Of a DNA stretch of 64,000 nucleotides, positions 52,609 through 60,061 are shown piece by piece. Under the pieces are notes generated by a model. It saw only the letters and a list, made by a program, of their open reading frames with translations. It did not search any database and had not been told where the DNA came from. This DNA comes from Parabacteroides hominis (GTDB taxonomy: Bacteria > Bacteroidota > Bacteroidia > Bacteroidales > Tannerellaceae): positions 1 to 64,000 of the forward strand of contig NZ_JACOOJ010000029.1 in the NCBI RefSeq assembly GCF_014287585.1. The letters are read 5' to 3'. Position numbers and translations under genes: made by a program. Position 1 is the stretch's first letter. The number at the start of each line of letters is the position of its first letter.

Positions 52609-53805
52609 TCAATCTTCGGTTTTCAATTTCTTGGCCATTTCTTCTCCCAAAGCCCAGCATTCTTCGTACTTATCTGCTTTCAGAGCTTGTTTCTGCTCGA
52701 CCGGAGCGCCTACAACTTCCCATTTCATCTTCTCGCCGAATGCCGCTAAGTTTTTCACCGCAGCTCCCGCCCAGGTGAAAGAGCCGAAGTAACCGTACAA
52801 ACGATGCTTCACCTCACGCGTCTCGATCTTATCCAGAATCGATTCGATTTCCGGGAACAGACGGTTGCTGTAAGTCGGACTACCGATAATCAGGCCCTTA
52901 TACTTGAAAATATCTTTCAAGACATAAGACGCGGGGCTTTTGCTGACATTGTGCATAACGATATTCTTCACTCCGTTTGCAGCCAAAGATGCCGCAATCG
53001 CTTCTGCCATCTGCTCGGTATTGCCATACATGCTGCCGTACACGATTGTCACACCTTCTTCACCTTCATAACGGCTCATGCGGTCATAAATATCGATCGC
53101 CTTCGCTGCATATTCGCGCCAAACCGGGCCGTGAGTCGAACAGATCGTCCGGATATCCAGAGCCGACAATTTCTGCAAAGCACGCTGCACCGGATTTCCA
53201 TATTTACCGACAATATTGGAATAGTAACGGATCATTTCCTCCCAATAATGCTCCACATTCATTTCAGAGTCGATCACACCGCCATCCAACGTTCCGTAAG
53301 TACCGAAAGCATCGGCAGAGAACAGAATCTTATCAGTCGAATCGTAAGTGACCATTACTTCCGGCCAGTGTACCATCGGAGCCATATAGAAAGACAGTTC
53401 GTGACGCCCCACGCTCAGGGTGTCTCCTTCCTTCACTTCATACAATCCCGTTGAAATACCGTGATATCCGTCCAACATGCCGAAAGTCTGCTTGTTCCCG
53501 ATGATCTGCACATCCGGATACTGCTGGCGCAACAAACGGATACTACCCGCATGGTCCGGTTCCATGTGGTTTACAACCAAAAAATCCAAAGGACGCCCAT
53601 CGAGAGCATCTGCTATTTTTTTCAGGAAGATATCGGAATAACACACATCCACCGTATCGACCAGGACCGTTTTTTCATCCACGATCAGATAGGAATTATA
53701 AGATACGCCGTAAGGCAAAGGCCACATATTCTCAAAAAGAGCTTTTTGCCGGTCGTTTACACCTACATAGTAAACTTTATCTGCTATTTCTTTTAACTTA
53801 TACAC
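52609..53805 (-). CDS. FprA-family A-type flavoprotein (flavodiiron protein)
   Basis: A 398-residue cytosolic enzyme that reduces O2 to water (or NO to N2O) in anaerobes. The metallo-beta-lactamase-like half holds the diiron ligands in NHMEPDHAG (His80, Glu82, Asp84, His85), with further ligands in STHGPVW; the C-terminal flavodoxin domain has YGSMYGNTEQMAEAIA. No rubredoxin or NADH-oxidase domain is attached. Lgt lies 36 bases downstream across a short A/T repeat. Confidence 0.93.
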   Translation of the reverse strand: MYKLKEIADKVYYVGVNDRQKALFENMWPLPYGVSYNSYLIVDEKTVLVDTVDVCYSDIFLKKIADALDGRPLDFLVVNHMEPDHAGSIRLLRQQYPDVQIIGNKQTFGMLDGYHGISTGLYEVKEGDTLSVGRHELSFYMAPMVHWPEVMVTYDSTDKILFSADAFGTYGTLDGGVIDSEMNVEHYWEEMIRYYSNIVGKYGNPVQRALQKLSALDIRTICSTHGPVWREYAAKAIDIYDRMSRYEGEEGVTIVYGSMYGNTEQMAEAIAASLAANGVKNIVMHNVSKSPASYVLKDIFKYKGLIIGSPTYSNRLFPEIESILDKIETREVKHRLYGYFGSFTWAGAAVKNLAAFGEKMKWEVVGAPVEQKQALKADKYEECWALGEEMAKKLKTED

Positions 53806-53841
53806 TTTGAAAATTAAAAATTAAAAGTTGGAAATTAAAAA

Positions 53842-54675
53842 TCAATTCTTCTTCATCGCTTTTCCAAGCCGCATGGCACGCCATACGAAGTAGATACCGG
53901 CTAAAACGAACGGAATACTGAGCCATTGCCCCATATTCAGCATCATATCAGCTTCGAACTCTTCCTGGTTATTTTTCAGAAATTCAATGAAGAAACGCGA
54001 ACCGAATACGCAAATCATAAAGACACCGAAGATAAGCCCCTCCTTTTTCCAGGCATCTTTCTTAAAATAAAGCCACATACAAATAGCGAAAGTCACTAAA
54101 TAGCTGAGAGCTTCATAGAGTTGTGTCGGATGGCTGGGAACGGTAAAGATGGGAGCTGCCCCTCTTTTCCAAGCGTGCAGGTTCTCTATAAACCGGAATC
54201 CCCAGGGTAAGTCTGTCGGATGTCCGTATATTTCATGATTCATCAGGTTCCCTAAACGGATCATAGCAGCCACAAGGCCGGTAGGAACCACCAGCTTGTC
54301 GAATGTCCAAAGCATACTCCGGTGGCTAACCCGCTTAGAGTAAAAATAGACGGCGATAATTATGCCTAACGTTCCACCATGGCTGGCCAATCCGCCTTCC
54401 CAGACTTTCAATATTTCGACCGGGTGGGCCAGGTAATAGTCCGGCGCATAAAACAGGCAATGTCCCAAACGGGCGCCGATCACCGTTCCCAGCATCGTAT
54501 AAATCAGCAGGGAATCGATCCATGCCGGATTGAGTTTTTCTCTTTTCCACATCTTCTCCACGATCTTGTAACCGATCAGGAAACCGATGGCAAACGCCAG
54601 TCCGTACCAGCGTATCTCACGCGAACCAATGGAAAAGATGGCGGGATCAGCCGTCCAGGTAATAAAATCAAGCAT
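53842..54675 (-). CDS. lgt: Prolipoprotein diacylglyceryl transferase
   Basis: Inner-membrane enzyme that adds diacylglycerol to the lipobox Cys of prolipoproteins, such as the SusD and DUF3823 proteins encoded here. The 277-residue, seven-helix protein has REIRWYGLAFAIGFLIGY, the HGGTLG loop and RLGNLMNHEIYG. I start at ATG 54675 (MLDFITWTADP) rather than at 54687. Confidence 0.95.
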   Translation of the reverse strand: MLDFITWTADPAIFSIGSREIRWYGLAFAIGFLIGYKIVEKMWKREKLNPAWIDSLLIYTMLGTVIGARLGHCLFYAPDYYLAHPVEILKVWEGGLASHGGTLGIIIAVYFYSKRVSHRSMLWTFDKLVVPTGLVAAMIRLGNLMNHEIYGHPTDLPWGFRFIENLHAWKRGAAPIFTVPSHPTQLYEALSYLVTFAICMWLYFKKDAWKKEGLIFGVFMICVFGSRFFIEFLKNNQEEFEADMMLNMGQWLSIPFVLAGIYFVWRAMRLGKAMKKN

Positions 54676-54719
54676 AAGTACTATCAATTGTCAATTGTCA
54701 ATTATCCATTGCCAATTTA

Positions 54720-55616
54720 TTAAACCAATTTTTTTATTAAGTCTTCTCTTTCGCCATAAAGCATATCGATCACCGGCAATTCGATCATCGTGTAAGCGCC
54801 AGGCTGCTGCTTGAAACTTGCACGGGCAACACAAACCAGAATCTGCGCCGTCAGAGCCGGATTGTTGATCTTCATGTCGAATTCGATCAACTGGTTCTGC
54901 GTTTTACCGGAAACGCCTTTACGAACAAGGTTCACGCCATGTCCCATATCTTTCAGGTCGTCCACACAGTCAACCTGTATCACATGCGTTTCGTCGTGAA
55001 CAAAATAGTCGTCCGCCTTGATAGCTGCGGCTACTTTATCGAAATCATATCCTTCTTTCACTTCGATATAAACCATACGGCGATGAACGCCTGTTCCCAT
55101 CGGGATTGTCATAGACAAAGCCGCCTTTACACCTTCGATGGCTTTAACGGCAACGGTATGTCCCATGCTCATGCCCGGTCCGAAGTTTGTATATGTAATT
55201 CCTTTCGGAACGATTGCCTGCAACAAAGCACGCACGATAGAGTCGCTTCCCGGATCCCATCCGGCAGAGATTACGGCCACCGTATTATGAGCTTTAGCAA
55301 CTGCATCGAGCGAACGGCGCAGATCGACAATACCTCCGTGGATATCGAAACTATCCACCGTATTGATGCCTAAAGAAAGTATTTCTTTGGCGTAAGTCTC
55401 TACGCTACGGGTCGGGGTTGCCAGAACAGCTACATCTACTTTTTCCAACTTTATGATATTATCAGTGACGGTATATCCTTTCAACTCATCCGGAATATCA
55501 TTCGGATTACGACGTACAACACCTGCTACTTCAAAATCGGGAGCAGCTTCCAGGGCCTCCAATACATACTTTCCAATATTGCCATATCCGACAATGGCAG
55601 CTCTAATCTTTTTCAT
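54720..55616 (-). CDS. ddh: meso-Diaminopimelate D-dehydrogenase
   Basis: Makes meso-diaminopimelate from tetrahydrodipicolinate, ammonia and NADPH in one step, for peptidoglycan and lysine. The 298-residue protein has an N-terminal Rossmann fold (IRAAIVGYGNIGKYVLEAL), the SAGWDPGSDS motif and the substrate loop GPGMSMGHTVAVKAI. Lgt follows 44 bases downstream across a repeat of the AATTGACAATTGAC type. Confidence 0.95.
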   Translation of the reverse strand: MKKIRAAIVGYGNIGKYVLEALEAAPDFEVAGVVRRNPNDIPDELKGYTVTDNIIKLEKVDVAVLATPTRSVETYAKEILSLGINTVDSFDIHGGIVDLRRSLDAVAKAHNTVAVISAGWDPGSDSIVRALLQAIVPKGITYTNFGPGMSMGHTVAVKAIEGVKAALSMTIPMGTGVHRRMVYIEVKEGYDFDKVAAAIKADDYFVHDETHVIQVDCVDDLKDMGHGVNLVRKGVSGKTQNQLIEFDMKINNPALTAQILVCVARASFKQQPGAYTMIELPVIDMLYGEREDLIKKLV

Positions 55617-55644
55617 ACTTTAGTTTTTACTTTTTCTTCAGCCA

Positions 55645-55652
55645 CAAAAGTA
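55645..55652 (-). promoter_or_regulatory. -7 element of ddh
   Basis: TACTTTTG on the minus strand, 28 bases before the start codon. Confidence 0.55.
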
Positions 55653-55775
55653 GTTATAATTAGGGGATTGACAAAAGAGGGGTATGTTGTTTTTGTTTAA
55701 AATGAAATGAGGTTCCCTCATCCTATGTCATATAGGATGTTTTTATTATCTTGCTCTCTGAAACAAAAAAGGAAA

Positions 55776-56447
55776 ATGACGAATAGCAAACTCATATACA
55801 TCGAAGACGATCAGATCTTAGGGAATTTGATTACACAAGCCTTGGTTGACAATGGATTTGAAGTCGATTTCAGGACAACATTAAACGGGCTTCAAGAGAG
55901 TTTGGCTTCCATGCTGCCGGATTTACTGATATTAGATATTGAGGTAAACAATCAAAGCTGCCTCGACATTCTTCCGGCTATCCGCTCACAATACCCGCAA
56001 CTACCAGTCATCATAGCCTCCTCACATACGGACGGAACCGAGATCATCCGCAGTTATGACGCCGGAGCCAACCATTACATCAAAAAGCCGTATGACATTA
56101 CGGAATTGGTATTTCAGATTCAAAACCTATTGCAACAGTCCGAAAAACAACTGGCAGCGATGTGGAGAATCGGCACTTATCAGGTAGACACAGCCAAACA
56201 TCTTCTGATTTATCCGGATAAAAGAATTGAAAAATTATTTCCGAAAGAATTTCAGGTTTTGCAAAAACTATACTCCAATAAAGGACAGGTAGTCACACGC
56301 AAACAACTGCTCGAAGAAATATGGGGAAACGATTCGAGTGAAGAAAGCCTGAACAATATTATCTCGCAACTCCGCAAAAAATTCATGCAGGATAAATGTA
56401 TTAGCATCCAAACATATCCATGTATCGGATATCAACTTGGTTTCTGA
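55776..56447 (+). CDS. OmpR-type response regulator
   Basis: A 223-residue two-component regulator. The receiver domain (1-115) has the acidic pocket YIEDD, phospho-acceptor Asp54 (LLILDIEV) and Lys104 (IKKPYD). The C-terminal winged helix (about 130-223, KEFQVLQKLYSNKGQVVTRK) binds DNA. I start at ATG 55776, which has an AAAAAAGG stretch before it; a frame from 55707 adds unlikely residues. No partner kinase is adjacent. The first 180 bases of the gene are duplicated at 59843-60021. Confidence 0.9.
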   Translation: MTNSKLIYIEDDQILGNLITQALVDNGFEVDFRTTLNGLQESLASMLPDLLILDIEVNNQSCLDILPAIRSQYPQLPVIIASSHTDGTEIIRSYDAGANHYIKKPYDITELVFQIQNLLQQSEKQLAAMWRIGTYQVDTAKHLLIYPDKRIEKLFPKEFQVLQKLYSNKGQVVTRKQLLEEIWGNDSSEESLNNIISQLRKKFMQDKCISIQTYPCIGYQLGF

Positions 56448-56456
56448 CGGACAACC

Positions 56457-56497
56457 CAACCGGGAGAAACCGAACCCGATCCAGCCTCTCCCGGTTG
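56457..56497. terminator. Terminator between convergent regulator and lipoprotein genes
   Basis: Stem CAACCGGGAGA / TCTCCCGGTTG, 19-base loop. Lacks a long T run. Confidence 0.6.
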
Positions 56498-56510
56498 TCA
56501 AATCCGCCCA

Positions 56511-57470
56511 TCAGAAATGAAACCGTACTCCGGCGTCAAAGTGCAAACGAAAGATTCCGGTATGTTCCTCATCTCCATAACCCGCAGCGTCCTGCTTCGG
56601 CAAAGAGCCGCCGATGTATCCAAGGTTTGCTCCGATCCCGACATGGTCAGACAGGTAATATTCCGCTCCAAACAGGAAATCATATCCCACACCCGAAAGA
56701 GAAGCACTCGTGCCTTTCGCCGACTCCCGATACTTGAAATAGCCGATACCGAATTTTTCCTCAATCCCCCAACGGCCTACTTTTTGTTTCATCACAAACT
56801 GAGGCGCCACGTATACAAGCCCCACTTTCACATCCACATTCGAATACGCATAGGACGACTTATAGCCCGAATACATCAACCCGGCTCCAAAACCGCTCCT
56901 TGACACCCAATCATACCCTAATTGCCAATCCATACCGTTCTTGGGATTGCCCGATGCACCCGACGGTAAATAATACTTACTGGTTATAAAAGCATAACCG
57001 ACATTAGCATAGAACGTGCTGTGCCGGAAAGCACTTTTAACCACACCGGTGGTATTTTTATCACCAACCGGAGCAGACAAATCAGCAACCGTCCCCGTTT
57101 CCCAATTTGCCGTGTCGCCGATCCAAAGCATATCGCCGGCGATCTGATGGCAACTGCTACCCAGTAGCGACGGCTTCCGGTGATCCGTCAATGCCAAAGC
57201 ATTTCCGCCACTCTTCGCCGTCTCCTGTTTGGCCAATGCCACAACCTGTTCGTAGTTACACTTGGTGGATGCCCCGCCATCCACCACTCTTACACTTCCG
57301 ATCCGCTCTGCCGTCTCCGGCACGGTTTGCCCGACTCCATACAAATGGACTTCATCCGCAGCAATACGGGAAGGATACTTCTTTTCTATGTATGTCAACA
57401 CTTTGGGGGCGCAACTGCCTAAAAAGAGAGGCAGAAGCAGCGACAATATTAATCTTTGCATTTTTATCAT
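56511..57470 (-). CDS. Outer-membrane beta-barrel lipoprotein
   Basis: A 319-residue exported protein with a lipobox (LFLGSCAPK). The first third (to about 120) resembles a small lipoprotein domain with NALALTDHRKPSLLG; the rest has alternating Tyr/Gly-rich strands (YANVGYAFITSKYYLP, FGAEYYLSDHVGIGANLGYI) and ends in Phe (GVRFHF), as outer-membrane barrels do. Start could be Met1 or Met4 (57461). Function unknown. Degenerate pieces of this gene occur at about 58497-58582 and 59650-59760. Confidence 0.75.
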   Translation of the reverse strand: MIKMQRLILSLLLPLFLGSCAPKVLTYIEKKYPSRIAADEVHLYGVGQTVPETAERIGSVRVVDGGASTKCNYEQVVALAKQETAKSGGNALALTDHRKPSLLGSSCHQIAGDMLWIGDTANWETGTVADLSAPVGDKNTTGVVKSAFRHSTFYANVGYAFITSKYYLPSGASGNPKNGMDWQLGYDWVSRSGFGAGLMYSGYKSSYAYSNVDVKVGLVYVAPQFVMKQKVGRWGIEEKFGIGYFKYRESAKGTSASLSGVGYDFLFGAEYYLSDHVGIGANLGYIGGSLPKQDAAGYGDEEHTGIFRLHFDAGVRFHF

Positions 57471-57699
57471 ATTAAAAATTAATAACTACATCACTTCCAA
57501 ACGTATGCTCATCCAGAGAAATACAAAACTCCTTTCTTGTTTCCTGTATAAGCAGATAACACGTAATGCTCCTATTATAAAAAGGATTATCCATTACATA
57601 CAGACGAGCCAATGGCTTTTTTGAATTATTTTGCATATAAAATTCACATTCAACCTAAATATACATTTAAGTAATTGCTAAATTGGTATTACAATCATG
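57471..57699. other. Intergenic, nothing recognised
   Basis: A/T-rich stretch between two minus-strand genes. No gene, promoter match or clear hairpin was found. Confidence 0.5.
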
Positions 57700-58410
57700 C
57701 TAATCTTCTCTTTTTAGATCAAACCTCCAATCTTCTGCCAATGGCATAGTTATATTATCTATAGCAAACGATTTTATATCAGCACTAAATACACATTCCA
57801 TATCTAAATCCTGAAAATATAGAATATTATGTTCACGAAACCATTTGCCTCGTGAATACCCTGTTATAAACTCTTTTTCATAAGGCTTCATACCGTTACC
57901 CGGAAATACAAATCGAGTTTCACTAATAGACAATTCATACCTATTATCGGGATGTATAACGATCTTTAATCCTGAAGCCGTATAATATGCCCCGAATCGT
58001 AAAGGTATCAGTTCCTGACTCATGTCACGAGTACATGTTTCCAAAACATCTTTTGGTTCAGATTCAGAAATAGAACCATACTTTTGGAAAACAAATTTCA
58101 TTTGTTTTAATCCCACATACGTTCTAATTGGAATGATACAATCATCCTTTTTCTGAAAAGTCATTACACATCCATTTCTTTCTTTTAAAAATAGACTATC
58201 ATGTTTCATACTGAACCTGCCATATGACAACGGCCTGGATTCTATCATATCTAAACTTTTCTGTTTTATCATTTCTATATAATACTGATCTTTTCCCGAC
58301 AAAACTAATATTACATCTGTACCATTATTAGAATAGACATACACTAATTTTTCCGTAGCTACCAAAGAAAAATTGCAAAAAAACAAAAGAGCCAATATAA
58401 ATAGATTCAT
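57700..58410 (-). CDS. Secreted hypothetical protein (A)
   Basis: A 236-residue protein with a signal peptide (MNLFILALLFFCNFSLVATE) and no family I recognise. The mature part is mixed strand, with a repeated theme of short strands ending in Asp/Asn turns, and may be a beta-sandwich. The codon use is more A/T-rich than the housekeeping genes, consistent with acquired DNA. A decayed copy of its 3' end lies at 59361-59550. Confidence 0.6.
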   Translation of the reverse strand: MNLFILALLFFCNFSLVATEKLVYVYSNNGTDVILVLSGKDQYYIEMIKQKSLDMIESRPLSYGRFSMKHDSLFLKERNGCVMTFQKKDDCIIPIRTYVGLKQMKFVFQKYGSISESEPKDVLETCTRDMSQELIPLRFGAYYTASGLKIVIHPDNRYELSISETRFVFPGNGMKPYEKEFITGYSRGKWFREHNILYFQDLDMECVFSADIKSFAIDNITMPLAEDWRFDLKRED

Positions 58411-58496
58411 ACTAATATATTTTAGATAAAAATGAAAATGGTAATTTATAAGAGACTTCGAATAGATCCGATCCTACTTCATACAAGCACGTCATT

Positions 58497-58582
58497 TGCA
58501 GCTATTCAAAAAGAATCTCTTTTCTATGCACGCCAACACTTTTGGGAGAACAACTATCTAAAAAGAAAAAAGCTGCAACCAT
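58497..58582 (-). pseudogene. Remnant of the 5' end of the outer-membrane lipoprotein gene
   Basis: Similar by eye to about 57366-57440 (signal peptide, Cys and the YIEKKYPS region), with many changes and no usable frame. Confidence 0.4.
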
Positions 58583-58583
58583 T

Positions 58584-59330
58584 TTAAAAACCGATAGTCA
58601 AACTATCTGAAATAACAGTTCCACACTCCAATCTATATCCATTCTTTCGTTCTTCAAAATGGAAGTTATATACCCCATCTTTATCAACAACGCAAGTTTC
58701 GCAAGGTATTTTACCATAATAAAATGTATATTTTCCCCGAAGCATTTCAAAAGCAATCAAATCGTACTTTTCCACAATAACTTCTCCCGGATTAAAAAAA
58801 AGGAATCTATCTGGATCATCCATTTTCTCTTTGTTTGATAAATAAACCTTTGCCTGATAGGAAAATCCATTCTTCTGAGCAATAAACCGATAAATTTGTT
58901 CCAAACTCCGATTATAAAAATCAAAGGATTCTATCTCATCACAATCTGTATGTTTATTTACGAACAATGTATTTTCAAAAAAATCCAATTGAATATCAAA
59001 CTTTTCTTCATCTGAATATTTCCGATATGTACTTAACATTGTTTCCAGATCATCCAAATTCTTTATCTCTGTTATTTTTGGGTATTCCCATGATAATATC
59101 AACGGTAATTCCCTACAACCATAAATTGTTTTAGGCATATAAACAGAATCCTGCGTAAGGTTCGAATATGTCACACATAAATAAGGATGTTTGATCGTAT
59201 CAAACTTTTCCGATATATTCACCAGACTCCTTGACCAAGATAGAGATAAGTCAATAGCTATATTTTGGGACAGTAGAGACTGAATATTAAGAAATAACAT
59301 AAATAAGAATATCAAGCAAATGTTCTTCAT
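58584..59330 (-). CDS. Secreted hypothetical protein (B)
   Basis: A 248-residue protein with a signal peptide (MKNICLIFLFMLFLNIQSLLSQ). The mature part is strand-rich and A/T-rich in codon use, like protein A, with two Cys in CETCVVDKDG. No family recognised. It overlaps none of its neighbours and lies between gene remnants. Confidence 0.6.
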   Translation of the reverse strand: MKNICLIFLFMLFLNIQSLLSQNIAIDLSLSWSRSLVNISEKFDTIKHPYLCVTYSNLTQDSVYMPKTIYGCRELPLILSWEYPKITEIKNLDDLETMLSTYRKYSDEEKFDIQLDFFENTLFVNKHTDCDEIESFDFYNRSLEQIYRFIAQKNGFSYQAKVYLSNKEKMDDPDRFLFFNPGEVIVEKYDLIAFEMLRGKYTFYYGKIPCETCVVDKDGVYNFHFEERKNGYRLECGTVISDSLTIGF

Positions 59331-59360
59331 ATTAAAATAGATATTTAAATATAGTCATCT

Positions 59361-59550
59361 TAATCTTTTCAAATCAAACCGACAATCTTTAGCTAAAGGA
59401 ATATTTACACCATCTATTGCCATAGATTCTATATTAGCACAAATATATATCCCATATCTATATCCTGAAAATATAAAATATTACCTTCACGGAACCATTC
59501 ACCTTGTGAATATTTCGTTGCGAACTCTTTTTCGTAAAAGTAAGAAATAG
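59361..59550 (-). pseudogene. Remnant of the 3' end of the secreted protein A gene
   Basis: Aligns by eye with 57701-57889 over about 190 bases (for example TATCCTGAAAATATA versus AATCCTGAAAATATA, and the AACTCTTTTTC block) but has indels and no open frame. Confidence 0.6.
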
Positions 59551-59649
59551 TACACCTATATCACTAACTTTTCTTGCTTTTTTCCCAAACAGCTATCTTT
59601 CTGTACAAAACAGATTATAACACATAACAAAAACGTCTTTCAACAAAGA

Positions 59650-59760
59650 CCGTTTCCTGTGTTCTTTCAAAGACAAAGTATTTCCACCATCCGCTGTTAT
59701 CCGAGAAAGCTACTCCTTTTTCTATGTGTGTCAAGACTCAGAAAGGTGCAATCCATAATG
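59650..59760 (-). pseudogene. Second remnant of the lipoprotein gene
   Basis: Pieces resemble 57186-57226 (AAAGTATTTCCACC versus AAAGCATTTCCGCC) and 57370-57410 (TTTTTCTATGTGTGTCAA). No open frame. Confidence 0.4.
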
Positions 59761-59815
59761 ATACCAATAAAAACTATTTTCATTTTTCTACCAGACACAT
59801 CATCAAGGTGAAGAC

Positions 59816-60061
59816 ATGAATAACGAACTGTTTCAAAAGGAAATGACAAACAGCAAACTCATATACATCGAAGACGATCAGATCTTAGGGAATTTGATTA
59901 CACAAGCCCTGGTCGGCTATGGATTTGAAGTCGATTTCAGGACAACATTAAACGGGCTTCAAGAGAGTTTGGCTTCCCTCCTGCCGGATTTGCTGATATT
60001 GGATATTGAGGTAAACGATCGTAGGTTACAGGCAAAGATTATCACTTCTACAAAAATTTGA
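59816..60061 (+). pseudogene. Truncated duplicate of the response regulator
   Basis: The first 60 codons from ATG 59843 are almost the same as the regulator at 55776 (MTNSKLIYIEDDQILGNLIT, Asp54 kept) but the sequence departs after IEVN and stops at 60061. It lacks the rest of the receiver and the DNA-binding domain. An upstream in-frame ATG at 59816 adds nine residues. Its end overlaps the convergent receptor gene. Confidence 0.8.
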
